Source: Thalassospira tepidiphila MCCC 1A03514 (GTDB lineage Bacteria > Pseudomonadota > Alphaproteobacteria > Rhodospirillales > Thalassospiraceae). From it: a DNA stretch of 64,000 bases. Below, piece after piece: positions 42,742 through 51,299 of this stretch; the first letter of the stretch is position 1; each line of letters starts with the position of its first letter. Location: positions 248,001-312,000 of the forward strand of contig NZ_JPVZ01000003.1 of NCBI RefSeq assembly GCF_001662875.1, in the 5' to 3' direction. The notes beneath the pieces were generated by a model. It was given only the letters and a program-made list of their open reading frames with translations. It was not told where the DNA came from and did no database searches. The position numbers and the translations under genes are program-made.

Positions 42742-43542
42742 TTAGGCCGATTTGCGCTGGTTGGCGGCGTCTTCGGCCTTGATCGCCTCGTCATGCATCA
42801 GTGACAGGATCGTGCGTTTGTAATCCATGAATTCCGGACTGGTGAGCGCATCGATATGGCGCGGGCGCGGGATATTGATATCAAGCGATTGCTTGATCAG
42901 GCCGGGGCGGGCGGACATCACGTGGACCTCGTCACCGAGGAAGATCGCCTCGTCAATGTCGTGGGTGATGAACAGCACCGTTTTGCGGCGGCTTTGCCAG
43001 ACATCAAGCAGCAGTTCCTGCATCATCTGACGGGTCTGGCTGTCAAGCGCGCCAAACGGTTCATCCATCAACAAAATGCGCGGATCATTGGCAAGGGCCC
43101 GGGCCAGTGCCACACGTTGACGCATGCCGCCCGAAAGTTCCTTGGGATAGGATTTTTCAAATCCGTCAAGATGCACCGCCTTGATCAGATCATCGGCTAT
43201 GTCTTCGCATTCGGATTTGGAAAGGCCCTTGAGTTTCGGGCCGAACATGACGTTTTCACGAACCGTGAGCCAGGGAAACAGGGTGTAGCTTTGAAACACC
43301 ATGCCACGATCGGCCGACGGGCCGTTGATCGGTTGGCCATCGAGTTCAAGCCGCCCGGATGTCGGGGTTTCAAGCCCGGCGACAAGACGCAACAACGTGG
43401 ATTTGCCACAGCCCGACGGGCCGACAATGACGGAAAAGGTATCGTTGGCAACATCAAGCGAGACGTCATCAAGGGCCAGAACCGGTGGTTTGCCCTTGGG
43501 TTCGAACCGTACCGTGATGTCACGAAGGGAAAGCATGCTCAT
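42742..43542 (-). CDS. NitT/TauT-type ABC transporter ATPase
   Basis: 266 residues from the ATG at 43542; the open frame to 43599 overlaps the permease gene. Walker A GPSGCGKST (41-49), Q-loop GMVFQSYTLFPWLTV, signature [15 protein letters not shown], Walker B ILLMDEPFGALD and H-loop FITHDIDEAIFLGD are all present, of the TauB/SsuB/NrtD type. It lies 14 bases after the permease stop, third of three transporter genes. It energises uptake of the ligand of the binding protein at 44391. Confidence 0.9.
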   Translation of the reverse strand: MSMLSLRDITVRFEPKGKPPVLALDDVSLDVANDTFSVIVGPSGCGKSTLLRLVAGLETPTSGRLELDGQPINGPSADRGMVFQSYTLFPWLTVRENVMFGPKLKGLSKSECEDIADDLIKAVHLDGFEKSYPKELSGGMRQRVALARALANDPRILLMDEPFGALDSQTRQMMQELLLDVWQSRRKTVLFITHDIDEAIFLGDEVHVMSARPGLIKQSLDINIPRPRHIDALTSPEFMDYKRTILSLMHDEAIKAEDAANQRKSA

Positions 43543-43556
43543 GACTGTATCGCCCC

Positions 43557-44351
43557 TTAAAAATCGGCAGACCAGGGCAGCAAACGCCGGCGTGCCCATT
43601 TAAAGAAGAAATCGGTGATCAGGCCCAGAATGCCGATGGTAAAGACACCGAGCAAAATCACGTCGGTAAACAGCCCGCGCATGGCATTGAGGATCATATA
43701 GCCAAGGCCGGTATCGGCCGCGACCAGTTCGGCCACCACAAGATAGGTCCAGGCCCAGCCCATGGTGACCCGCAGGTTATCCATCACACCGGGCATGCAG
43801 GCCGGAACCAGCACACGCGTCACAACCCGCCTGCGATCCGCACCCAGCGTATAGGCGCAATCAATCAGATCCTTGGAAATCCGGGCTGAAACATCGGAAA
43901 TCAGAATAAGCTGCTGGAAGAAGGTGCCGAGGAAAATCACCATGATTTTCTGTTCGATCCCGATGCCGATCCACAGGATCAAAAGCGGGATCAGGGCCGA
44001 AACCGGGATATAGCGCATGAAACCGGTGATCGGTTCAATCAGCGCCTGCACCGCGCGGAAGCTGCCCATCAGGATGCCGATCGGAACGGCAAAGATGGAA
44101 GCCAGGATAAAGCCCGACAGGATGACAACAAGGCTTGCCCACATATGTTCAAACAAAGACATATTGGCCATGCGTTTGATGCCAGCGGCCACCACTTCGT
44201 GCGGGGCGGCAAGGAAGTCCCGGGGCGTGATCCCGCCATAGGTGAGCAAGCACCACAGGGCCAGGATAACAGCAACCGAAATCAGCGACAGGGTGACATA
44301 GGTTCCCTTGTCGATATCGGTCTTGGGCGAGAAGAGGGATCTGGTCCACAT
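43557..44351 (-). CDS. NitT/TauT-type ABC transporter permease
   Basis: 264 residues with about six helices. After a cytoplasmic start (SLFSPKTDIDKGTY), the TauC/SsuC pattern is seen: GITPRDFLAAPHEVVAAG, ASIFAVPIGILMGSF, PVSALIPLLILWIGIG and the EAA loop DCAYTLGADRRRVVTRVLVPACMPGVMDNLRV (within residues 165-200), ending with a helix and WARRRLLPW. Middle gene of the transporter operon. Substrate is set by the binding protein. Confidence 0.88.
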   Translation of the reverse strand: MWTRSLFSPKTDIDKGTYVTLSLISVAVILALWCLLTYGGITPRDFLAAPHEVVAAGIKRMANMSLFEHMWASLVVILSGFILASIFAVPIGILMGSFRAVQALIEPITGFMRYIPVSALIPLLILWIGIGIEQKIMVIFLGTFFQQLILISDVSARISKDLIDCAYTLGADRRRVVTRVLVPACMPGVMDNLRVTMGWAWTYLVVAELVAADTGLGYMILNAMRGLFTDVILLGVFTIGILGLITDFFFKWARRRLLPWSADF

Positions 44352-44390
44352 GATGCTTGCTCTTTTAAGTCTTGAACGTGGTGACGTTTG

Positions 44391-45368
44391 TTATTTCACG
44401 ATGTCCGCAGCCAGCAGGCTTTTGGGATCGGCTTCGAGCGTGATCAGGCCGCTTTCCTTGCCGAGGGTCATGGCATTGGCAATGGTGCCGACAATGCCAT
44501 CTTCGTTGGCCGGATCCATGAAGGTCTTGTTCATTGCGTCATCATAAAACGCAATGCCCGCGCGGGTTTCAGCAAAGACCGCCGGATCTTCAAGCCAGCC
44601 GCCCACACCCTTTGCCATGATCATGTCGGCGGCTTCTTCGTTGGCCTTCTGCCAGGCAATCGCCTTGGCCCATGCACGATAAAGCGCTTCCATTTCCGGA
44701 CGACGGGCTTCAAGGGTTTCCTCGGTCGTCACCGCGATATCGGTGATCAGGCCCGGTGCCTTGGAGCTATCGATCAGAAGGTGACCATGTTCGGTGTCCT
44801 TGCCACGGGTCAGCCACGGCTCCCACGTTACAGCCGCGTCAACACGCTTGGCGACAAAGGCCGCACCGGCATCACCGGCCGACATGTTCATCGAATTGAC
44901 GTCAGAAAGGCTCATGCCAGCTTCCTTGAGAAGGACGCTCAGGAAGAACTGCGAAACAGACCCCTCGGTATAGGCGACGTTTTTGCCCTTGAGATCCTCG
45001 ATGGTTTTGATGTCGGCATTGGCAACAATGCCGTCGCCGCCGCGTGAATCATCAAGCGCAAACAGATAGGTCAGCGGATGGTCGTCGGTGTAAAAACCAA
45101 GAACGGTATCAATCGTGGTCACGGCAACATCAATCCGGCCAGCCGCCAGGGCCGGCATACGGGTTTTGACGTCTTCCATCACGACAAGTTTGACATCAAG
45201 GCCTTCTTCTTCAAAGAAGCCCTCGTCCTGGGCGATATACAGCGGGCCGTAGCCAACCCAGGTCGAGTGGGCTATGGTCAGTTCCTCGGCCGAGGCGGCG
45301 GTGGAAAGCGAGAAGGCGGTTGCGAGGGCCGCACCCGACAGGCAGATTTTCGAAAGAATGCGTTTCAT
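44391..45368 (-). CDS. NitT/TauT-type ABC transporter substrate-binding protein
   Basis: 325 residues. A signal peptide (CLSGAALATAFSLSTAASA) precedes a TauA/SsuA-like fold: IAHSTWVGYGPLYIAQDEGFFEEEGLDVKLV, RMPALAAGRIDVAVTTIDTVLGF, GKNVAYTEGSVSQFFLSVLL, VDAAVTWEPWLTRG. GGAGA lies 8 bases before the ATG. The acids in the cleft (D-D-S-R-G-G-D at about 100) could suit a cationic ligand. The upstream co-directional ureohydrolase gene suggests a guanidino compound rather than taurine or nitrate; this is inference. Confidence 0.87.
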   Translation of the reverse strand: MKRILSKICLSGAALATAFSLSTAASAEELTIAHSTWVGYGPLYIAQDEGFFEEEGLDVKLVVMEDVKTRMPALAAGRIDVAVTTIDTVLGFYTDDHPLTYLFALDDSRGGDGIVANADIKTIEDLKGKNVAYTEGSVSQFFLSVLLKEAGMSLSDVNSMNMSAGDAGAAFVAKRVDAAVTWEPWLTRGKDTEHGHLLIDSSKAPGLITDIAVTTEETLEARRPEMEALYRAWAKAIAWQKANEEAADMIMAKGVGGWLEDPAVFAETRAGIAFYDDAMNKTFMDPANEDGIVGTIANAMTLGKESGLITLEADPKSLLAADIVK

Positions 45369-45428
45369 GGATGGTGTCTCCGGTGTGAGATGCTCTCTGA
45401 TTTAGACTTTGGTTTCTTTGATTTGGCC

Positions 45429-46445
45429 TTAGCCCGATTTTCGGTTCGGGTTTCTGGTGGCGTTTGACCCGGCCAGCACGCACAGCAATTCATACATCAG
45501 CGAAATGCCAAGCCAGGCTGTTCCTCCCGAAGGATCGAAGGGGGGCGAGACCTCGACAAGGTCTGCGCCCACAAGGTTTAGACCGGCCAACAGCCGGATC
45601 ATTTTTTGCGCCTCGCGGCTGGTGAAGCCGCCGATTTCCGGCGTGCCGGTGCCCGGTGCAAAGGCCGGGTCGACAGAATCAATGTCAAAGCTGACATAGG
45701 TTTTATCCATGCCAACAATATCGCGCGCCTCGGCCATGACATCGTCGATGCCGCGATCAATCACTTCTTCCATGCGGATGATTCGAACGCCTTGGGCCAG
45801 GCCCCATTCAACATCTTCGCCGTCATACATCGTGCCGCGAATGCCGATCTGAACTACGCGCTTGGGATCAAGGTAGCCGTCCTCGATCGCGCGGCGGAAC
45901 GGCGTGCCGTGGGTATATTTGAAGCCGTTGAAATAGCTGTCAAAAAGGTCGGTATGGGCATCGAAATGCACCATGCCGAGTGGGCCATCGGCGGCCAGTG
46001 CCTTTAAGATCGGATAGGACAGCAAATGATCGCCACCGGCACTGAGTGGCGTGATGCCCTTTGATTTCAGCTTGGCGATGAAGCCCGTCACACTTTCCAG
46101 CGTATCCATGATGTCGGCCGGATTGACCGGCGCGTCGCCCAGATCGGCGATATTGCGGTCTTCAAACGGGTTCTGGCTGGTGACCGGGTGTTTGGGGCGG
46201 ATCATGGTCGATAGATCGCGCAACTGGCGCGGTCCGTGCCGCGCACCCGGACGGTTGGTGGTGCCGCCATCCCATGGCACGCCGACCATGGCGATATCGA
46301 CCTCGCTTAAGACCGGGTTCTCAATCGACAAATGCGGCGCGCGCATGAAGCTTGCCACCCCGGCATAACGCGGCAGGGTCATCGCCGAGGGCGGAACAAA
46401 GGAAATAGCGGACGCAGTATCGGTTTTGTCAGCAGTGTTGGGCAT
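45429..46445 (-). CDS. Ureohydrolase (agmatinase / guanidino-acid hydrolase family)
   Basis: 338 residues. All dimanganese ligands are visible: H140 in SAGGDHLLS, D162-H164-D166 in HFDAHTDLFD, and D254-D256 in VSFDIDSVDPAFAPGTGTPE. The first loop GVPWDGGTTNRPGARHGP is typical of the agmatinase/guanidinobutyrase/guanidinopropionase/proclavaminate-amidinohydrolase branch. The 45-residue N-terminal extension is usual there. It should split urea from a guanidino compound. It is upstream of a NitT-type importer on the same strand, with 60 bases between, and divergent from a LysR gene, so the operon probably imports and hydrolyses the same compound. Which one is open: guanidine, 4-guanidinobutyrate, agmatine or another. 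Confidence 0.87.
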   Translation of the reverse strand: MPNTADKTDTASAISFVPPSAMTLPRYAGVASFMRAPHLSIENPVLSEVDIAMVGVPWDGGTTNRPGARHGPRQLRDLSTMIRPKHPVTSQNPFEDRNIADLGDAPVNPADIMDTLESVTGFIAKLKSKGITPLSAGGDHLLSYPILKALAADGPLGMVHFDAHTDLFDSYFNGFKYTHGTPFRRAIEDGYLDPKRVVQIGIRGTMYDGEDVEWGLAQGVRIIRMEEVIDRGIDDVMAEARDIVGMDKTYVSFDIDSVDPAFAPGTGTPEIGGFTSREAQKMIRLLAGLNLVGADLVEVSPPFDPSGGTAWLGISLMYELLCVLAGSNATRNPNRKSG

Positions 46446-46463
46446 GAAGGCAGGTCCTGGCGT

Positions 46464-46499
46464 GGTGGCGATGGTGGCGATGGTGGCGATGGTGGCGGC
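46464..46499 (-). repeat. Nine-base tandem repeat in the 5' leader of the ureohydrolase gene
   Basis: Three perfect units GGTGGCGAT on the plus strand (46464-46490) followed by a fourth with two changes (46491-46499). It lies 18-54 bases upstream of the ureohydrolase ATG (at 46445), beyond the ribosome site AGGA. Copy-number changes by slippage could alter leader length and expression. Confidence 0.8.
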
Positions 46500-46654
46500 A
46501 AGCCGTCGCGGTCGGGTGGGGTGAGCGCGGTCACGGCAATTATCTCAAAAGCTTGCCCAAACATTGCCACGCGGGGACGTGTTCAATAATATGAAACTTT
46601 CAAACTAAACGTCTGATTTTTTCAACGTAATGCTTTCACGAAGGTCTGCCGCCG

Positions 46655-47608
46655 ATGTCAGTAACACTTCCGCCGCTCAGTGATGTCGATTTCCGCCAGT
46701 TGCGGATTTTCAGGACCATCGTCGAAAGCAACGGTTTCACCGCCGCCCAGGACGAGCTTGGCATTTCAAGATCGACCATCAGCACCCAGATGTCCGCCCT
46801 TGAAACCCGGTTGGGGGTCAAGCTTTGTCGGCGCGGGCGGTCGGGCTTTTCGCTGACCGAACATGGGCAAAAGATCTATAGCGAGGTGATCAAACTGTTT
46901 GCCGCGGCCGACTCATTTAGGGCCGAAGTCGGGGCGATCCGCGGCAATATGGTGGGGGAGCTTCGCATTGGTGTTGTCGATGCCATGGTCGAAAACCCCA
47001 ATTGCAAGCTGGATCGGGCGATTGCGCTGTTTCATGAACGCGCGCCGGGCGTACATCCGACCTTTGTCGTGGTGTCGCCCAACCAGATTGAAAACGCGTT
47101 GCTCAGTCGGCAGATGGAAATCGCCGTCATGCCCAACCAGCCGATGAACGCGGCCGTGCAGATGCAGCAGCTTTTTCACGAAGAACAGACGATGTATTGC
47201 GGCAAGGAGCATCCGTTGTTTGAAAAGGCCCATGAAAAAATGCCAATCGAACAACTGGCCGAACAGAAATACGCCCGGCGCGGCTATTCGGTGGCGCTTG
47301 CGTTCCAGTCGCTGTTCAAACATCCGCCCAGTGCGACGGCCTATGACATGGAAGGGCTGGCCTATCTGATCCGAAGCGGGAAGTTCGTCAGCTTCCTGCC
47401 AACCCATTTCGCGCGGCAATGGGTGGAGCGCGGTGAAATGCGCGCACTTCGACCTGATCTGCTCAGCTTCAAGATCGCCATGTGTGTCGCCAACTTCCCG
47501 CAATCGGTGATGTCACGCATGGCGCGTGTGTTCCGCGAATGCCTGATCGAGGTCCATCCGACGGTGACCGCAATCAAAACCGTGCCGCCGACGCTGGATA
47601 AGAAGTGA
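46655..47608 (+). CDS. LysR-family regulator of the ureohydrolase-ABC operon
   Basis: 317 residues. The HTH region FRQLRIFRTIVESNGFTAAQDELGISRSTISTQMSALETRLG (within residues 10-52) is followed by RRGRSGFSLTEHG and an effector domain (GELRIGVVDAMVENPNC, FVVVSPNQIENALLSRQMEIAVMPNQ). Divergent from the ureohydrolase gene with 209 bases between; TGAAACTTTCA at 46592-46602 is a palindrome that may belong to its site. Likely activates the divergent operon in response to the imported compound. Confidence 0.86.
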   Translation: MSVTLPPLSDVDFRQLRIFRTIVESNGFTAAQDELGISRSTISTQMSALETRLGVKLCRRGRSGFSLTEHGQKIYSEVIKLFAAADSFRAEVGAIRGNMVGELRIGVVDAMVENPNCKLDRAIALFHERAPGVHPTFVVVSPNQIENALLSRQMEIAVMPNQPMNAAVQMQQLFHEEQTMYCGKEHPLFEKAHEKMPIEQLAEQKYARRGYSVALAFQSLFKHPPSATAYDMEGLAYLIRSGKFVSFLPTHFARQWVERGEMRALRPDLLSFKIAMCVANFPQSVMSRMARVFRECLIEVHPTVTAIKTVPPTLDKK

Positions 47609-48832
47609 TTAGAGGCGGAAGCGGTTGCGCAAACCCAAGCCGATCAGGAACAGGAAGATGAAGCTTAGGATACCTTGTCCGATCATTATAGCGTCGACAA
47701 GTAAGTTTGGGGCGTCGCTATAAAGGACTTTTATCGCGTCGTCTCGCAGGCTGCGAGACTGTGGTAGAAATGGGAGGCTGTTGCTAGCTGCTAAGGTGAT
47801 TGCATGGCCCCAACTCTTTTCCAAAGTGAGTGATAATTCGCTTGCAAACGTTTTGTATAGACAGATGCTCGCAAGTGTCAGCAGTATGAGGGCGACAAAG
47901 GGTCTAAGGATATTCTGCCCATAGTTGCTAGAAGCGCTAAAGATCGCATCCAAAAATGAACCAAGAAATGATGTTTCTTGCCACCTCCTAGCTCTATTTT
48001 CGTCTGCTGAAAATCTTAATGCGGTCTGATGGTCTTTGTTGGTTTCAGCAATTTCTTTTAAGCGTCGCAGCCGAACTGAATCCTCCGGATCAACTGCTAC
48101 CTTGTATATATGTCTAAGCCAATTATGAAACGGAGATTTGCGACGTAACATCACTTTTAGTTCGCTGAGTTCAACTTGATTTGAAGATCTCGTTGCTAGA
48201 AGATTTGGCACACTGTTCAAATTTCCTTTTAAGAAAAGCGGTCCTTCGAATGATGAGCCTAACAAATCTAATAGTTCTAATTTAGAAGAGGATTCGGAAA
48301 GGTCAAAAAGTCCTAGTCCTTTGACATGAAGTCCTTGAGCATTAATTTCCTTTAATTCAATTGACGCGGGCCGAAAGAAAAGCTCTCCAATTTTTGCCAG
48401 GCTCATTTCGAGCTCATCACCTGAAAAAAATGTATCCTCAAAATAAAGTCCGCCAATACCAAAGTCTGTTCTGGCGAACGAGGAGCTGGCCAGAAACCTA
48501 GTTTTCGTAAAGAACAGGTCTCCGCTACTAAGTTTTGCAAAAGAGAAATCTACTTCCGTTCCACCAAAAGTAGCTTCTGAGAAGTCAACATCACCATCGC
48601 CAAACTCGGCTCGAACGAAAGAGGCCCCTCCAGTTCCGAAATCATATCCGGAAAAAGAAAGGTCTCCATCATTGTCTCGTTCATGGCTAAAATTGGTGTT
48701 TCCAAAATTGATATATGCGCCGGAGTTCTTCGCAATCCACTCGTTCCATGCGGCTCTGCCTTTCCGCCAAAGTTGAAGAGCGTCGTCTCCTTCAAGGGTG
48801 AGGGGTTGATCCGTTTGGCTCTTGTTGCTCAT
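47609..48832 (-). CDS. Pentapeptide-repeat-like protein with C-terminal membrane helices
   Basis: 407 residues from the ATG at 48832. After an N-terminal helix (ALQLWRKGRAAWNEWI), residues about 40-190 are right-handed beta-helix repeats with Phe every fifth residue or so (FGNTNFSHER, FVRAEFGDGDVDFSEATFGG, FSFAKLSSGDLFFTKTRF), a pentapeptide-type pattern. A Lys/Arg-rich helical segment follows (LRRLKEIAETNKDHQTALRFSADENRARR), then two or three membrane helices (LRPFVALILLTLASICLY and the C-terminal IGQGILSFIFLFLIGLGLRN). It is AT-rich, unlike both neighbours. The layout resembles membrane pentapeptide proteins of unknown function, some linked to phage or stress response. Confidence 0.72.
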   Translation of the reverse strand: MSNKSQTDQPLTLEGDDALQLWRKGRAAWNEWIAKNSGAYINFGNTNFSHERDNDGDLSFSGYDFGTGGASFVRAEFGDGDVDFSEATFGGTEVDFSFAKLSSGDLFFTKTRFLASSSFARTDFGIGGLYFEDTFFSGDELEMSLAKIGELFFRPASIELKEINAQGLHVKGLGLFDLSESSSKLELLDLLGSSFEGPLFLKGNLNSVPNLLATRSSNQVELSELKVMLRRKSPFHNWLRHIYKVAVDPEDSVRLRRLKEIAETNKDHQTALRFSADENRARRWQETSFLGSFLDAIFSASSNYGQNILRPFVALILLTLASICLYKTFASELSLTLEKSWGHAITLAASNSLPFLPQSRSLRDDAIKVLYSDAPNLLVDAIMIGQGILSFIFLFLIGLGLRNRFRL

Positions 48833-48997
48833 TGGTATGACTCGCCCAGCTTCCAATATTGCGCGCAAATTTTGAATATTATACTCTTAAAAGTAGCATT
48901 TGGCGATGTAAAAGCCTATTAGCCTTTTGCTCGTCTGCTGCTTGGGCGTTATGGTTTGTCGGGGCAGGGGAATTAACCAAAACGGATCACCAAGACC

Positions 48998-50128
48998 ATG
49001 CTGTCATCGCTTAATATCCGTCATATGCGTGTGTTTGTCGCAGTTGCCGATCAGGGGAATTTTACGGCTGCGGCCGGGGTTTTGGGCCTTGGGGTGCCTG
49101 CGGTTACCGCAACCATTCGCCAGTTTGAAGATGTGACGGGGGCCGCCCTTTTTGATCGCACGACACGGCAGGTGGCGCTGACGCAGACCGGGGAGCGGTT
49201 CCTGCCGATTGCCCGGCGGTTGTTGGCCGATTTTGAAGAGGCGCTTGGTGACCTTGATGCGTTGTCCAAGGGTGTCGGGGGCAAGATTACGATTGCGGCC
49301 GCACCCTCGGTTCTGACCCGCATTTTGCCCGCCGTGATTTCCGAATTTGTCGCCGCCCATCCCGATGCGCGCATTCGTCTGGATGAACGCAATGCCGGTG
49401 AAGTGCATGAGGCGGTGGCAAATAATGCCGCCGATTTCGGCATTGCCGGGGAGTGGCAGGCGTTGCCCGATATTGCCTTTCGCCCGCTATTTTCCGACCG
49501 GTTTGGCGTGCTGTGCCGGGCCGATCATGCCTTTGCCCAAAAATCTGTTTTGCGCTGGTCGGACTTGACCGGCGAGAAGCTTGTCGGGTTGGGCCCTGAA
49601 TCCGGGACTGGCGCAATGATGGCGCAGCCCGGTGTGACCAGCGATCTTTCAAGCGATACCATGCCGGTCCTGAGCCCTGCTGTGCGCGACGCGGTGGCGG
49701 CGGGTATTCCTGCGGCGAAGACGGTTCTGGCCCGGGCGCAAAAGGCGATGCGGGCCGAGGAAAAGGTGCTGAAATCGCTTGATCCGAATGCCAGCAACAC
49801 ACGGGAAGACGGGGAGCTTGCCTTGGGCGCAAGCGGCCCGATCCTGCCGCGTCCGATTGTTGAAACATCCAACACCATTACGCTGGCGGCCATGGTCGCC
49901 GAAGGGGTGGGGATCACGGTTTTGCCGGAACTGGCGGCAAGGGTTTCGGATATGGCGGCACCGGAAAAGCTGGTGTTTGTGCCACTCACCACCCCGGAAC
50001 GCCATCGCCATATCGGCGTGATTACGCGCAAAAGCAAAAGCCTGTCACCGATTGCGCGGCTGTTCCTTGATCAGGTGATTGCGCTTGCCCCCAAACAGGA
50101 CCTTCCGGCCAGTTTGACGTGGTATTAG
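48998..50128 (+). CDS. LysR-family regulator with a long insertion in the effector domain
   Basis: 376 residues, against about 300 for the family. The HTH (IRHMRVFVAVADQGNFTAAAGVLGLGVPAVTATIRQFE, within residues 7-45) and effector lobes are normal, but about 60 extra residues lie between GTGAMMAQ (near 208) and ETSNTITLAAMVAEGVGITVLP (near 289). The insert is Ala/Lys-rich and helical (DAVAAGIPAAKTVLARAQKA, MRAEEKVLKS) and then Pro/Gly-rich. No divergent partner except the pentapeptide gene; the patatin gene follows 106 bases downstream on the same strand. Confidence 0.82.
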   Translation: MLSSLNIRHMRVFVAVADQGNFTAAAGVLGLGVPAVTATIRQFEDVTGAALFDRTTRQVALTQTGERFLPIARRLLADFEEALGDLDALSKGVGGKITIAAAPSVLTRILPAVISEFVAAHPDARIRLDERNAGEVHEAVANNAADFGIAGEWQALPDIAFRPLFSDRFGVLCRADHAFAQKSVLRWSDLTGEKLVGLGPESGTGAMMAQPGVTSDLSSDTMPVLSPAVRDAVAAGIPAAKTVLARAQKAMRAEEKVLKSLDPNASNTREDGELALGASGPILPRPIVETSNTITLAAMVAEGVGITVLPELAARVSDMAAPEKLVFVPLTTPERHRHIGVITRKSKSLSPIARLFLDQVIALAPKQDLPASLTWY

Positions 50129-50234
50129 GCCGGGGTCGTTTTCGGTCATTTGATATCATTGCTGGCAGATGGTGCGGTTTGCGACATATCATGACCAGTG
50201 AGCCGAACAATATGACCCAGGTGCAGGAGATGGC

Positions 50235-51281
50235 ATGAGCGAGCGTGCGAAGCAATCGACGGCGACCAACCGCAAACAGATCAACCTTGCTCTTCAGGGC
50301 GGGGGATCGCACGGGGCGTTTACCTGGGGCGTTCTGGATCGCTTGCTTGAGGATGAAGAGATCGAGCTTGAGGCGATTTCGGGCACGTCGGCCGGGGCGA
50401 TGAATGCCGCCGTGGTGACGTCGGGCTTTTGCAAGGGCAAATATGACGGCGCGCGCGAGGATCTTGAGCGGTTCTGGTCTGCGGTTTCCGAGGCCGCCCG
50501 GTTCAGCCCGCTGCAACGTTCCCCGATTGATGTTTTGTTTGGCAATTGGTCGCTTGGCAATTCGCCGATGTATCAGTGGCTTGATATGAGTGCGAAACTG
50601 TTTTCGCCCTATGACCTTAATCCGGCGGGGGATAATCCGCTGGCGGCGCTTTTGGCCGATGTGGTCGATTTTGATTTGTTAAACAAAAGCCCGACCAAGC
50701 TTTTCATCACCGCGACCAATGTCGAAACCGGGCAGGCACGGGTGTTTCGCAACCCCGATATCAGCCTTGATGTTTTGCTGGCCTCGGCCTGTTTGCCCAA
50801 TATTTACAAGACCGTCGAGATTGATGGCGTGCCCTATTGGGACGGGGGATATTCCGGTAACCCCAGCCTCGGTCCGCTGGTACGGGAATGTTCGGCCAAT
50901 GACACGGTGCTCGTACAGATCAATCCGGTGAAACGGCCGGGGATCCCGAAAACCTCGCACGAGATATCAAGCCGTTTGAACGAGATTTCGTTTAACAGCA
51001 GCTTGGTCAAGGAACTGCGCATGATGTCGGTGATCCGCAAGGACATGCCGCCCCATCAATGCGAAGCCAGCAGTTGGGGCACCATGCGCATGCATCTGAT
51101 TGCCAGTGACGTGATGCTTGAGCTGGATCATACATCGAAGATGAATGCGGAATGGGATTTCATGACCATGCTGCGCGACAAGGGGCGTGAGGCAGCAGGG
51201 GTGTTTCTTGAAAAACATCGCGGCGATATCGGCAAAACCCTGACGCTTGATCTTGAACAGTTTGCGCCCGATTACGTTTAG
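50235..51281 (+). CDS. Patatin-like phospholipase
   Basis: 348 residues. The Ser-Asp dyad is complete: oxyanion motif QGGGSHGAFTWG (21-32), nucleophile Ser52 in GTSAG and Asp203 in YWDGGYSGN. AGGAG is 6 bases before the ATG. No signal peptide, so a cytoplasmic or injected lipid hydrolase. Members of this bacterial group have been linked to polyhydroxyalkanoate granules and to membrane lipid turnover. The C-terminal 100 residues (LNEISFNSSLVKELRMMSVIRKDM) are typical for proteobacterial patatins. Alone on this strand between two regulator genes. Confidence 0.88.
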   Translation: MSERAKQSTATNRKQINLALQGGGSHGAFTWGVLDRLLEDEEIELEAISGTSAGAMNAAVVTSGFCKGKYDGAREDLERFWSAVSEAARFSPLQRSPIDVLFGNWSLGNSPMYQWLDMSAKLFSPYDLNPAGDNPLAALLADVVDFDLLNKSPTKLFITATNVETGQARVFRNPDISLDVLLASACLPNIYKTVEIDGVPYWDGGYSGNPSLGPLVRECSANDTVLVQINPVKRPGIPKTSHEISSRLNEISFNSSLVKELRMMSVIRKDMPPHQCEASSWGTMRMHLIASDVMLELDHTSKMNAEWDFMTMLRDKGREAAGVFLEKHRGDIGKTLTLDLEQFAPDYV

Positions 51282-51299
51282 GGCGTTGTCGTCGGCCAA

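Noticed and set aside
46332..46589. A small Gly/Asp-rich protein encoded across the 9-base repeats
   Set aside because: The frame overlaps the start of the ureohydrolase gene, has no ribosome site and owes its openness to the repeat; treated as a repeat in a leader.
46446..46654. Guanidine (ykkC-type) riboswitch before the ureohydrolase gene
   Set aside because: I looked for paired hairpins with the conserved ACGR motifs and found none that fold convincingly; only the 9-base repeats and a small palindrome are present.
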